Notes: generated by a model from the letters alone, not told the origin. A DNA stretch of 64,000 nt from Trametopsis cervina (GCA_022385755.1 MU278352.1:310001-374000); one strand, 5' to 3'; counted from the stretch's first letter, positions 1 through 11,405 are shown. Numbers and translations are program-made.

Positions 1-320
1 GAACCTCATACTTACCCAATAAAACCAGTGTGGGGTGTCATATGGCTGCTGCAAGCCATACTGTTCTTCGCTGCGGCGATCATAATCGGCATAGTCGCCT
101 TCAAGGTCAGTACTCGTCTCACGGGCTTCATCGAAAAAGCATATTCTTATTACTTGTCCTGTCTCGCCAGCAATCCGCCGCCCAGCAGGCATCAGACTCG
201 CAGCACTTCCTGCCCGTTCCAGGCTCGCATAACGCCGCTTCGAGTTTGTCATCGAGCATGCTCTCCATTACATGTTCCGTCTTCATAGTTGGTTTGTTCA
301 CGTCGACCATCCTATGGTGA
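1..320 (+). CDS. 3' end of a membrane-anchored protein gene (partial)
   Basis: The gene enters from the left edge. An exon in frame from base 1 to 105 encodes a hydrophobic membrane helix (GVIWLLQAILFFAAAIIIGI). A GT donor at 106 and an AG acceptor ending at 170 define a 65-nt intron. The last exon, 171-320, encodes a Ser/Ala/Gln-rich stretch and ends in a second hydrophobic segment (ITCSVFIVGLFTSTILW) followed by TGA. The second hydrophobic end could be a tail anchor or a GPI-type signal. The frame is kept across the splice (35 plus 50 codons including stop). The domain that would name the protein lies outside the window. The gene is convergent with the Argonaute gene, whose stop is at 631. 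Confidence 0.6.
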   Translation, partial: TSYLPNKTSVGCHMAAASHTVLRCGDHNRHSRLQGQYSSHGLHRKSIFLLLVLSRQQSAAQQASDSQHFLPVPGSHNAASSLSSSMLSITCSVFIVGLFTSTILW

Positions 321-630
321 TCACGCGCCAACCCGGTAAATATCACCTTCGGACGACGGCTGCACGGACAGCGGATGTCTTGAATTGAACTGTTCATGTA
401 GATGTGTTATGTATGGACTGTTGTTATAGCTAATTGTACTAACAAATGGATTCAAATTGTGCTACGGCTGCATGGGATAGTCTCCGTGAATTGTACATAC
501 GCTACACTTGTTGTGGCTACGGGCTACATTCATGCCGAGAAAGTATATCCAAGAAATACGTCCAAGAAATATATCCAAGAAACAGAATCCAAGCAAGTTT
601 CCTTCCGCTTATGAGGCTCGTGTTCGTGTT
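321..630. other. convergent intergenic region
   Basis: Short spacer between two convergent genes. It is AT-rich relative to its surroundings. Apart from the 13-bp tandem repeat at 544-582, no coding signal was seen. Both 3' ends must lie here. Confidence 0.5.
544..582. repeat. three tandem 13-bp units
   Basis: Three consecutive 13-mers read TATATCCAAGAAA, TACGTCCAAGAAA and TATATCCAAGAAA; units 1 and 3 are identical and unit 2 differs at two bases. A fourth, degraded unit (CAGAATCCAAGCA) follows. The array sits in the spacer between the two convergent genes. Confidence 0.85.
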
Positions 631-3600
631 CTATACAAAATACATCTGGTTCTTGACGAGTTCATGTGCAGGCCGCAAGCGGCTCTGCCACGTCTCGAGG
701 TTGAACACGTTATCATCGTGGGTGCCGACGCCTGACGTTTCGTCGTCGTAATGGGCGCCATCGCCAGGCTTGAATTGGAACGATGCGTGGGTGCAGAGTT
801 TCTGAGTAACAAAGGCATGTGAGTAAAGGAAAACGGATGGAATATTCTTCAGAGTGACTGACGTCCGCATCTATTGAACGGGGAGTAATCAGTTTCTGAA
901 CCGGCGATGCATGTAAAAGAGTGCGACTCACAATAAACCGGCGCAGGGATTGATACCGAACGGGTCGCTGGGGCGTAGATGTGGCATAAAGCATACGAAA
1001 TAGCTTGTAGTCTAAACAGATCCTATGTCAGTACCCAAGCCGCGAAAGCGAGGAATCGTTCATACTGATCTGGACTCCAGCCGGGATCGTTTCTGAGCAC
1101 GACATAGTGACTTGGCCTGCTTGCTGTTCGTATTGGTACACAACATCAGAGATACATCCTCGAGCAGTATGAAAAATGACGTACTGCCTATAATTCCCGC
1201 ATGCGACTGAAGGTAGAAGTTGGGCCATCTGGAATGCACGATCTCGCTGTCTACGACCAGACCAGGTCTGCAGTTACCTTTGTTGTCGCCGGAGAATCTG
1301 AAATGTATGACTCTCATGAAGCGAATCTTCAACAATCTAAGTAAGCGGTGACTTACCTGTCCTTAGGGAAGAAACGGACATGGTGTCTATGTTAAAATCA
1401 GCATTCATGCACGGCCAAGAAGTAACAAGAAGGGTGACTGCACCTTTTGCCGACGACGATGAACGCAATCTTGGGCAGATACCTTGGGTCCTTCACTTGC
1501 TTCTGGAGACGCTCTGCCGAAGTGTGTCAGGAAGCGAAGGAGCAAGGAATCGGACTGCTGACCTTGGATTGATCCTATCTCTCTATCCACTACACGTGCA
1601 TACTCTCCCTCAGAAACACCGTCGCGATAGATGACGATCTTTTGGGGTATTGCGCCCTTCTGAGCTGCTCTGAAGGACTCGATAGCGTCCTAGACCCCAG
1701 TCAGTGGGAGAGCGTATACTCGGCTTCATCGACGCTTACGATTAACATTCCCGCCAAATCCTCGATTACCTCCTGACGAGGATCCTGACACCTGACATGC
1801 GCGCTGTATTTTGCATAGTTCACGTCGACCGATGCAACAAGACCTGCGATCGAGGGCCTGTTTCGTACACCAGGCGCAGGGTGGCTGATGTCGCATCCTA
1901 GAGGAGATGCTAAGCACTGTATATGAAAACCGAGCTAAAGTCATTTACCGACTACCATCGTGTGATGGAGAGCGTCTCCAAGAGCTTGATACAGGAAAGC
2001 ATTGTTAGTCCCGCCAAGCTTAGAGTTGATCCTTCAGTGTTTGGTCAGTATGTCTCAGCTTAGGCAAGCAGTGTATGGTCCTACTTGAGCGCCACATTGT
2101 TGCAATATTGGTCCAGGGCCTTGGGTGAAGCGGCATCATATTTACCACGACGCTGCACATGAAATAAGTTTTGCTTGAAATATACCAAGCATCGGATAGT
2201 CTCACTTACCACACACTGTGTAGGGATGCCATACTCCACATCGCCGTAGTATTTGACTACCCGCCTGATTTGCTCAGCCTCGGCTGGCAGCACTACAAGG
2301 ACCATCTGCGGGCGCTGTGATTTCCCTTCTTTATCAGGCCCCAGATGTTTAGAGGCGCCCATCGCTGCGGCACTCAGGGACTACCATGCAGCATCAGAGA
2401 GGATTTGCAGCGGCTGGACGTCGATTACGCACCTCTTCAGGTTTATGTTGATTTCCTTCGTGGTATTGGATAGGTGGAGCCTGGAAATCTTAACGAAAGC
2501 TTGGCGTTATTATACATACCCCTTGTACAAGGATCCAGACTCACTCATCCCTATATAAACAAAAACTTCAGAACTTAAAACAAGACGTGGTTGACGCAGC
2601 CTTACCCAATCTACGCATGTTAGTGATTAACCGTTGGACAAATTCTTGAACCCGCGGCCTGTCACATCTCGGATCAAAAACCACTACGCCCATCGCCAGT
2701 ATCTGTCTCGGCTCAAGGAACTTTTGGTCCACGATGTTCCACTTTCCTTCTGAGATTTGCTGATATAGTACGAAGATGAATGTGCAATCAAACAATGAGA
2801 ACATATGAAGGAGTCTCACCAAGCTCGAGCGCGCCCCATAACCAACCCCGGGGGGTGGAATCTCACGCCCCCTTATGTGCAGGGGTCTAGGATCAATTTC
2901 CAGCCCAGCGTCATACATCCAGCTTGATTTGGCATAGTTGAGGTCCTTTGGAGAGGCATTTGTGAATCAAGCAGCATTCACGAAGGAGAAAGCGTCCTAC
3001 ACTCCCGACAACAGCTGCCTCTATGGCACTTATCCTAGCGTCAGGTCTTGACACCGACTTCGTCAGGAAGGTACGCATGTCTTGGGGAGACAGCTTCCGC
3101 GAGTATCGCTGCCCAGGAGATACCCAGCACTTTTCAGCAGGGAACACAGAGCCTCTCCCTGTGGAGACACCAAAGAGGTTAGGGTATCTGATGATCGTGT
3201 TATGGGTATCCTGCCAGTAGTCCTATATTGGAGAGAAAGGGTTACAGACGCAATTCGCGACTCGACGGTCTCACTTACTCTGACCGAGACCTCTCGGTTG
3301 TTGCTCAGGAACATGATATTACCGGCGTTGGGTTTGATGTCGGTAATCTTCAATAGCCTGTAGGTATCGTCCGGGGGTGGGGGGCGGTTGTAATCGGTTG
3401 CATTAGGTATAACGTTGACGTTCAACCCTCTGAGGAACATGCGTAACTCTGAGAAGCGAGCCCGGTTTTCGCATGCCCTTACGACATCCATAGGTGTATG
3501 CACGCCGAAAAATCTCTGTGCCACGTCCAGCAACCAGCCCGGCCTGTAGCTAAAGAGTAGATCCTCGTTAGATGCAGGTAGCAGACGCCGAAGGGACTGG

Positions 3601-4627
3601 ACATACAAAGCAGCAGTTGTTGTATCGACGTTGATAAGATACCTACCCAAGGTGGGCCTTACACTCCTACGGGACCATTAGTCGCGTAAACTGGGGACAT
3701 TCTTTGAACACTGACTGGAAGAATCCTGGCATGCTGATCAATGCCCCGGATAGATCCGTTGCTTTGGCCTGGATGTAGAATGCTCTAGCATGCATGGAGA
3801 ATTTGTGCTGGCTGCCAGAAAGGAGGTATTAGATACGTCTCTCCTGTCCAGAGACGACGTACATATGGGGTGCCTGTGTGACGATGACCTGCAGCAGCGT
3901 AACTGCAGCTGCATTCGGGTTCAAGGGTATATTAGGTGCATCCTTCTTCATGCGGTCCCGTTTCTGAACGGTAGTGTCGATGTTGTGACTGCCTGGAGCA
4001 ATCAATGACTGCAATAATCTGACGTGGACTGAGGTCAAAGGGGCGTTGAGCACACACAGTAAAACCAGTTACCCCGGCGGTATTTCGTTGACGAGGGATA
4101 TCTGTACTTCATAGACTCCTTTCGTGTCGTGATTCAGCATCTTCACAATGAACTAGCGCACACAAAGGGTCAGATTCGCACGATCGATATGCAACAAAAG
4201 GGTCATGGCATGATCACCGATGCGTTTCTGTGTCGCTTGAGTGAGAACATATTCCTCTTGCCATCGTAGCACGGCCGAGTATCGAACTCCTGCGGATTAG
4301 TGTCGTGCATCTTGTTGATGATGTCCATGTAGCGCTTCGTTGTCCCGACCTCCTTGCGATTCGGCGCGCCCATCGCGTCCAAGCGGTGAAACTCAAGCTT
4401 GTAAAGCACTACCGACTTTCGCGTCAAAGAACTATTCGGTCAATCAGACCTTTGTATGAAGCCTCACCAACTGGGTTAACGCGTCAGTACCTTGCGAAAC
4501 ATACCCCTTTATCTCACTTACCATCAAAATGAAAGAATTTCTTCGTCGGTAATCTCGTTATTACGAACGAATTGGTTTTCACCTCTACCGGTCTGCCCTG
4601 CACGCCACGAAAGCCGTCAGAGGCCAT
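631..4627 (-). CDS. Argonaute (QDE-2-type RNA-silencing slicer)
   Basis: Argonaute binds small RNAs and cleaves or silences matching transcripts. Read from 4627 downward through about 15 exons. The N domain has FRGVQGRPVEVKTNSFVITR, then CYDGKRNMFS (about 4240). The linker has GRYLINVDTTTAALY (about 3620) and the PAZ region IRYPNLFGVSTGRGS and WVSPGQRYSRKLSP. The MID domain has KWNIVDQKFLEPRQI, PQMVLVVLPAEAEQIRRVVK and QYCNNVALK. The PIWI domain has GCDISHPAPGV (Asp), RQEVIEDL (Glu), YRDGVSEG (Asp), FYLQSHAGI and PVYYAD (Asp), so a DEDD tetrad is present. The protein ends in MYFV and TAG. No long open frame exists because introns are frequent, but the splice joins checked at N, linker/PAZ, MID and PIWI restore the frame. 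The start is the ATG just before GRPVEVKTN; a further 5' exon is possible. N-terminal exon borders around 4380-4520 are the least certain. Confidence 0.9.
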
Positions 4628-6547
4628 GGCTGAGGTATACCTAGCTGTGGTGGTAAAAGTACAAGGGCTTCACGTTCTCGAGTTCGCCGTGCTGCGTGCA
4701 TTACACGAGTGCCATCCATGTTTATGATTGTTTGGTGCGTTCAGGGTTCGTTCCGCTGCGCCCACATACCCAGGTGAAAGTGCAATGCAGAGATGACTTT
4801 GAAAACCAACAACACCTGAGATACGAGGATAGTCTGCTCATCGCGAAAACAGCCTGCGTGATAGGCGTGTAGCGTAACAAGTGCAATGATACAGATATCT
4901 GGCGTGCGAGATAGGGATTCGCGTCACACTGTCCATGTCTGATGAAGGAAGGAAACCTTGATGTTACATAGGAATCAAGCGCAAAGTCAACTTCTTAAGC
5001 CCAATTCTACGCGTGTCATTCGTTTGATTGAGTTATCGCTTACCGCAAGAAATATCGTGAAGAGGATCAGCTTTTCGGCAGAATTCCGGACAGTGCAAGC
5101 ACACCCTGACTACACGGTGAGATTAATGGACGGCGATCCCCCTCATGCATTAGCTTGGTTTGCAGTAGTGGGCGTAAGAGTGTCCTTTGGTTGATATTTG
5201 TTCTTATGCACTAAACGCACCTTCATAAACTCAGCACCTAACTTTAACAGGTCATGCCGCGCAAGACCGGACACGTTACGACGTTCCTCGCGGTGTTTAT
5301 GATCAGATCCGTCGCTATTGTACTGCGTCATATCTAGGGTGATTGTTAGTCTCTAGTTTCAAGCTACGCGCATACTTGGGGTATGAGACGTACTGTGACA
5401 ACTCCATGTGACACCTCGCATATCCTCCTCGCCGAGTCGTCAATTGCAGAGAGAGGGAGAGCTGACATCCCTCTACGGTTGTAGTTTGGGATGGCTTGCT
5501 CTCCTGCAGCGCTAGACTCTTCTCGCCAGCCGGCTGGGAAGGCTGTTCAGTGCTGACAGGTTGGAGACGGGGTTGTACAGCGTAAGGAGGCGGAGGTCCT
5601 TAGCATAGCGGGCCCACTGGCCTCACATTGAAGTGGACGAGGTAGGTACTGGTCAACTCCGCCGGTTTCGAAGTCACAGCGCGGGCATGGCCGCCTGTAA
5701 TGCGTTTGCGCGAGTTGGTGTAATATTTACGGAGGTCGAAGGGGTGGGTACGTTGGGTGTAGTCGAGTCGGAGCCGGAAGCCGCGCTCAGCTCTGATTGC
5801 ACACCGCATTGTACGTGATTATTCCGGAAGTGAAACCTGACAGTAGGATGGAAGTTGAGCACGATATGACTTGATTGTGAAAAAGCGTCACCTCATTGTA
5901 CGTAAATCCCAAGAAACGAAGATGTACTCACCTTACAAGGGTCGCACCCTTCATTATCCAGTCTTCCCCAGGAGAAATGCCACAAACAATCGCAGACCTC
6001 AGATGTCAGCGACACATCCAGGTCATCGTCTGTATCTGTATGTTTGCGAGTGCACGGTCCTTGAGCAAGTTATTGCATGTTACCACGCAGAGAATATATC
6101 TGGCATGGCTACATCAGTAGTAAAAGTGAGGAGCAGCTCCAATAGTGGAGATCTCCACTATTGAAGTTTCTAGAAACCCTTCGAGTAAACGGATGTCGAT
6201 AGCAAAACATACCGATTAGGACTCCTAGCAGGGTCATGGTATGCAATCCCAGCGGCTCTGTCAATGACAAGGAATACTATCGGACCACGACACATGAAGA
6301 TTCGGATAAGTACGAGCTTGAGTCGAAGTTCGCTTGCAGCTTTGTGGCGTCGACGCGTGCAGATTCCTTTCTGGGATCCAATTCCCACGATGACTTCACG
6401 GTCATCGAAGCGAAGCGACCTGCGGTTGTTGCCACCAGCATCCTTCTCTTTGGCTCTTTGCTGAGACGAAGACTGTATTTTCCTTCCTTGTCTCGCTATC
6501 TAAACGAAGAACCAGGCAACTTGCCAGCCGAGGACCGCAGTTACAAG
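4628..6547. other. region between Argonaute and EMC4, no gene recognised
   Basis: A 1.9 kb stretch. On the minus strand between about 5860 and 5143 there are short proline/serine-rich frames, for example GPPPPYAVQPRLQPVSTEQP near 5570, and a terminal frame with SGLARHDLLKLGAEFMK near 5240 followed by a stop at 5143. Intron-like borders lie between them, so a small spliced gene of unknown function on the minus strand is possible, but no consistent model could be built. The promoters of Argonaute (minus) and EMC4 (plus) must both lie here. A perfect palindrome lies at 6140-6163. Confidence 0.4.
6140..6163. repeat. perfect 24-nt palindrome
   Basis: The half-site CAATAGTGGAGA is followed directly by its exact reverse complement TCTCCACTATTG with no spacer, centred on GAGATCTC. 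It lies about 385 bp upstream of the EMC4 start. It could be a dimeric transcription-factor site or a relic of an insertion; nothing around it decides. Confidence 0.9.
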
Positions 6548-7294
6548 ATGTCGAACGCAGTCGAAAGCTCTAAGTAAGCTCACACATTATGGAAACTAAT
6601 CGTCGGTGGTACTTACATCTATTGTAGATGGCGAAACCTCCCGTCACCCCCCGGCTTCTCTCGCACCTCAGTACGTACGATTATAAGGGCTATCTGCTTG
6701 TCCTAATGCGTCATACATACACCAGTCAAAAGCCGCTGCGCCCACCAAAGCCTCGACATCAGCCTCCGCATCCTATGAATCCATGAAAGGCAAGCGAGCA
6801 TGGGATCTCGCCATCTCCCCAGCAAAGTCCCTTCCCATGCAGGCGTTCATGCTGTACATGTCCGGAGGGGGAGTGCAGGTCTTCAGCATGGGGATCGTGT
6901 TCATGCTGTTGCTGAGTCCTTTCAAGAACCTAGCGGGAATGAACACCAGTGCGTCGCATGTTTTCAGATCTCATCCTACTTGCTGACGTGTGTGTGCTAT
7001 CGCCCCCAGCCTTCGCACCATTAGCACCCGTGCCAGCGGGAAAGAAGCAGGCGCCAGAGCCGAAGGCGTTGTCAACGCTAGCGTTGCAGAAACTCGTGTA
7101 CCTTCTATGCAACATCCTGACGCTCGGGTTGGGGCTTTGGAAATGTCGGTCGATGGGACTGCTGCCTACCGGCACGGGCGATTGGCTGGCGTTCGAGACA
7201 CGCGGGCAGGTGCGTTCTAATGTGTATAATTTATGCGCGGGCTGTTGGCTGATTACTGGGGACGTTGCAGCCTCCGGAATTTGTACTTATGTGA
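6548..7294 (+). CDS. EMC4: ER membrane protein complex subunit 4
   Basis: EMC4 is a small two-to-three-helix subunit of the ER membrane complex that inserts transmembrane domains. Five exons are inferred: 6548-6573, 6628-6670, 6726-6948, 7010-7209 and 7271-7294, giving 171 residues, the usual EMC4 size. Family signatures are [57 protein letters not shown] and [15 protein letters not shown]. The N-terminus has LPSPPGF, and the last exon adds PPEFVLM and TGA. All joins keep the frame and use GT..AG. The start ATG at 6548 leads into MSNAVESSK; the frame is open upstream, but no other start fits family length better. Confidence 0.92.
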
Positions 7295-8243
7295 TCTACT
7301 TGACTGGGCCAATCTCTACACATTCTAATATCAGTCAAAATGGATCACTTTCGACGTTTACATGAGTCTGACTTCAAAGCAACTTTTCTCTGTACAAGCC
7401 GCAGACCCGTTACCATAACAGATACACCGTACTTTATGGCTGTCTTATTCAACTTCCATCTCATCCGGCAGCATCAGCCATTAGGTGTCCTCGATGCTGT
7501 GATTGTGGGTTGACTAGTGTGCACCGCGACACCCGACAAATATGACGTTGAGCTTGAAGTGTACAACTGGACATTGGTATTCACCTTCTCGCAATGCAGA
7601 GCTTGAGCTTGAGCTCCGCCTTACGGGAAGGTGAATACCAACGATGCTGGAACTAGTATATGCTGTAGTATGTTGAAAATAAGATTACACTGCTGTTTGT
7701 TGTGCATTACTAATAAGCTCCAATGTTGTCTGAACTTCAAGAGCTGTCATGCAATCAAGCTGTTCTATGGTGTCCGCCAGAACAACTGTGAGGACTTCCT
7801 GTCATTTGCAAACCGCCCACAAAGGTCCTCGCTTGTGCTGGGCCTAGGTTTGCTATCTCTAACCCCGTTCCCAAGAATGAATCATCCCTTATTCTGTTGC
7901 GATGTCCGCCTACGCGAGGGGCTGCACCGGCTCGTCGCCTTTGAAGACGACGTGTAAAGAATGATAACGTACGGCATAGACGTCGCCACGTTCTTATATA
8001 TGCCAGTGTCCCCGTGTTGGATGTGTGAGATCTGGCCAGAACAAGGAAGTCGAGTCGAGCACGGAGGCGGATGATGGCGGGTCGTACAAATGCGCGGGCA
8101 GGCATGGCGTCGTCAGGACGTAGAATGAATAATGCTTTCGTGAGCTACAACATCAACATACATACTTTTGGCACACATTACATAGCATAGATGCCCTTCC
8201 AGATGCCCTAGTACTGTACAAAATCTTCGTGTGATTGCTTCCA
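7295..8243. other. convergent gap between EMC4 and prephenate dehydrogenase
   Basis: About 950 bp between two convergent genes. It holds a hairpin-forming inverted repeat at 7574-7641. Open frames of around 110 codons occur on both strands near 7631-8105, but they show no family motif, no membrane or signal segment and no supported splicing. No gene is called. Confidence 0.45.
7574..7641. repeat. inverted repeat, 15-bp perfect arms
   Basis: Arm TTGGTATTCACCTTC at 7574-7588 pairs exactly with GAAGGTGAATACCAA at 7627-7641. The 38-nt loop holds a purine-rich GAGCTT repeat. It lies between two convergent 3' ends, so it may be a transcript-end structure or a small fold-back element. Confidence 0.85.
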
Positions 8244-9858
8244 TCATGTTGTAGAGGTTTCCATGATTGCCTGGATCATAGCCGAACCAACCTTGGTCGC
8301 CTCTTCGAATCGTGACTGGAAGAATGAGGATGTTTCCATGAACCGCGTTTTGTACAGGTCGAAGCTGCCAAACGAGATGCACTGGCTCCAGCCCCGCGCA
8401 GCGATGACGAATTCCGCGTCATTCGATCTGTGCGACGTATCATAGAGCGCAGCCTGGATCGCTGCGTCGAGTCGTTCATTCGAGCGGAACAAGTATTCGG
8501 CGACACCGATCCAAAGTCGGAATATGGGAGTCGCGGCGAGTTCCAGATGGATATACGGCTGAATGCCAAGTCGCGCCCAACAGTCCACCATGGCAAGGAG
8601 CGACAAATGAGAGTTCGCAGGGACCCGTCCATCCGGAGGAGTGTCCAAGTCCGCTGGCTTCTTTCCAAGGCTGAACCTGTCGAATATGTCCTCAGACAGT
8701 AAAATCGGCGTTCGTTCTGGCCCTCCGCCCCCGAATACGATGTCACGGTCCTCGTAGATCCGTCTGCGTAGGCCGTCTTCGTCTGCAGATAGCATGAGCT
8801 TGAAGATTTCGGTGGCACTGCGGGCGAACTGGTCGATTTGGGAACGGGCTGAGGGGTTGAGGATGGCCAGACCGGCGTAGACGTGCCATTTGTTTGAATA
8901 AATTCGGAGCATGATATTCACCTTGACGGTTTCGATGCCTTTGACGTAGTAGCCGTGTTCCCAAGGATATGTTTCTTCGCCCGCCCATGCTGTGCCCATA
9001 CTGTTATTTGCTTTAGCCCAGACTATTCGCATGAGTGTGAGAAGGATCTCACCTAAGAAAAGCGGCATGTGTGACCGCTTGAGTGTTTGCAGTGACTATA
9101 TCATGCTCGTCATAGGAAAGGTAGACGAATCGAGACCTCATTGGACGTAGTATATTCTCGACCAGCTGCAGCGCTGCATCAGGTGCTCGATGTTTTATGA
9201 GAACCTGCGAAACAGTAGTCAAGTTACGTGCATTCTCGGGCAATGAGGTACTCACGAGTGGTTGACCCAACGGCGATACAGTTGGTCCATGAAGCGAGTG
9301 GCATGATACAATATGGACATCATTGGGCAAGTACTTTTCAAAGGCAGCGCGTTCTGGGGCTTTCACGGACGTTTGGCCCGCAACGATAGCCCCAACTTTG
9401 GTAGCTGAGCAACGGTTTAGAGCAAGCACCGCGGGCAACACTCAACCGGACGTACATGGTCCATATTCAGCTACTACACGATCTATGTACTCTGCTTCGA
9501 CAGAATACATGATCCAATCCGCAATCCGTGATACGGCGTGCCCATCCCGAAGGACAAAGATGGCCGGGGTATCTGAGAGATACCAGTCAGAGATTGACGA
9601 GGAGCCCTGCTCTAGGAGGAAAACGGACCTTCATAAGTTTTCTGCAGAGCTTCGTATTTGCTCGGGAGATCGCAGATGTAGATTCTGTAGACAGCGTTAA
9701 GTGAACACACATTTGTTAGGACTCTGAGACACGCACCTTTTCCATCCTGCTGCAGAGAGAGCCTTCGCATACATGGTACCCATTGCGCCCATACCAATCA
9801 GCCCAATGGCTGGCTGCTCCTCCGTCGGTGCCTCCGGTGTAACATCTGGTCGGATCAT
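8244..9858 (-). CDS. TYR1: prephenate dehydrogenase (NADP+), tyrosine biosynthesis
   Basis: Converts prephenate to 4-hydroxyphenylpyruvate by oxidative decarboxylation, the committed step to tyrosine. The first exon carries the Rossmann loop GLIGMGAMGTMYA. Later exons encode VLRDGHAVSRIADWIMYSVE, KVGAIVAGQTSVKAPE, DVHIVSCHSLHGPTVSPLGQ and, near 9150, PMRSRFVYLSYDEHDIVTAN. The large last exon encodes the all-helical C-terminal domain and ends in METSTT and the stop at 8244. Total length is about 450 residues, as in yeast Tyr1. The start is placed at the ATG of MIRPDV at 9858; an in-frame ATG at 9888 exists, but the bases just before AAGCCG look like a splice acceptor, so a 5' UTR intron or an upstream coding exon is possible. 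Convergent with EMC4. Confidence 0.93.
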
Positions 9859-9888
9859 GCTCAGCTGTGTCGGCTTCTGCATACACAT

Positions 9889-10899
9889 TATTATCGTCAG
9901 TGCTCGTAGTCAAAGTACTAAGAGGTGAACTTACGAGGACTGACCACTGATATGGTGGTTCTTGGAGAAGAACTGGGGTAATCTCAAAGGGCAGCTGCTA
10001 TCCGACACTCCTCCGGATTCGGACGAGCATGTGTCAACGCGGTGCCCAGAGTCATATTGTCAGCGTTCCGTGAGGATGGCCTTGCACACGGGAGGGCGGG
10101 TAGACGTGCGCAGTCGTGATACCATATGTTACACAGTATGTACTTTTTGGTCTTCACAAAGGGGCCGGATGACAGTCAATCCCGCGCCTGTAGAACCTTT
10201 ATAATCTGTCCACCATTACGTCCGAGTCAAATAAACTTCCCACGATGCATATTGCTTTTCAGAGGTAAATCCAAACAAAATGGTTGTGGCACGTCGTGGT
10301 AGGGGGAAAACCACACAGGCTTTATGGTCAGTATGAGAGACTATCGCTGCGTGTGGGTCTGCGTGACACAAGTCTGGACGGGTCAACTGACCTCCAATTT
10401 CAGCTCTCAGCAAGACACCTTGACTATGTCCCTCTAGACTAATACCTCCTCACCTACCTTGAATCGAACACGATTGGCACACTAGGTGCGGCCGAAGTCG
10501 TAGCAAAATAGGCTCGCTTCATATACTCCGCAGCTCTTGAGGATAGAATTGCTCACCTGAAGACGACGATGGATACGCTAATGGCATGGATGGAAGATCA
10601 AAAGAAGCGGGATGCTGAACAGGAAAGAAGGATCACTACCCAGGCAGTCAAGCCCAGCCTGGTAGGGCATAGATCAGCGAACGACATATCTTGAACCCTT
10701 CCTGCGGCACAATAACCGTCTTCCCTCGTAGGTCATGGCTAAGAAATGGGGTAATCGAATGATATTTCATTGGAGCGACCTTACTGGCCTATAAACGATG
10801 CTAGGACCGGAAGGATGGGACCGCAAGAACAAAGCGTGTTTCGGCGAACGACTTTGGCCGTTGTGGTGCATACGATGTGCGTTATGCGTCGAACGTAGC
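9889..10899. other. intergenic region with an orphan coiled-coil frame
   Basis: One kb between the prephenate dehydrogenase 5' end and the 3' end of the mutarotase-like gene. Plus-strand frame 10533-10694 encodes a highly charged helix (LEDRIAHLKTTMDTLMAWME, then DQKKRDAEQERRITTQ) and ends in TGA at 10692. It is preceded by an acceptor-like CAG at 10531-10533, but no upstream exon or good start was found. It could be the last exon of a small gene or a remnant of a larger one. The rest shows no coding signal. Confidence 0.4.
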
Positions 10900-11405
10900 T
10901 TATGAAGCCTTAGGCTCGAGTCCTTCGAATCTGAACACCTCCGGTACATCCTAGCATGACAAAAACGTCAGCTCTCTTGAACGTACGAAGCCATAGGGCG
11001 CGGCTCACCGTCCACCAAGGAACACTCCCCCCACTCCCAGTAGCACCCTCCTGGAAGCTCTCCTGCATGCGATCAGTCAGCTCCCACCACCTCTGCGTCT
11101 CAGGGTCCGCAGCGATATCCGCCATATCCTTCTCCAAATCCGAGCCCGTGTATTTGAACGTCGCGATTAGCAGCTGCAGAGGTTTGTAGTAGTTGATCGA
11201 GTAGTCCGCGATGTTGTGCCGCGCGAGGGCTGATAGGACACTGGGCCAGACGTTGGCGTGGGCGTTGATGTACTCGGCTTCGTACTCTGGTTTGAGCTGT
11301 CGTGAGGATGTTTCAGCGGGCTGGAGCGTTAAGAGACAAGAAGGCTGAAAAGCTCACCTTGATAATTTGGCAAATTCGTTTCGTGTGGGCTATGGGTACC
11401 GACAT
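10900..11405 (-). CDS. L-rhamnose mutarotase-like protein
   Basis: Members of this small ferredoxin-like family (PF05336) interconvert alpha and beta anomers of L-rhamnose, feeding aldose catabolism. Three exons are inferred. Exon 1 is MSVPIAHTKRICQIIK. Exon 2 runs from LKPEYEAEYINAHANVWPSV to GGSVPWWT and includes LIATFKYTGSDLEKDMA, AADPETQRWWELTDRMQESF and EGATGSG. Exon 3 is DVPEVFRFEGLEPKAS and TAA. The total is about 128 residues, slightly above the bacterial size. The family signature Y..H..VWP and the ADP.TQRWW..TD motif are intact, including the conserved His of the Y..H motif. Substrate is inferred from the family only; many fungal members are untested. Confidence 0.85.

Noticed and set aside
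631..4627. Argonaute as a pseudogene
   Set aside because: The open frames are short and scattered, but the splice joins checked in the N, linker/PAZ, MID and PIWI parts use normal GT..AG signals and restore family motifs with no internal stop or frameshift.
6236..6577. A 113-codon plus-strand frame ending in the EMC4 start region
   Set aside because: It overlaps the EMC4 first exon in the same frame and has no motif; it is an open stretch of the promoter rather than a gene or an EMC4 extension of supported length.
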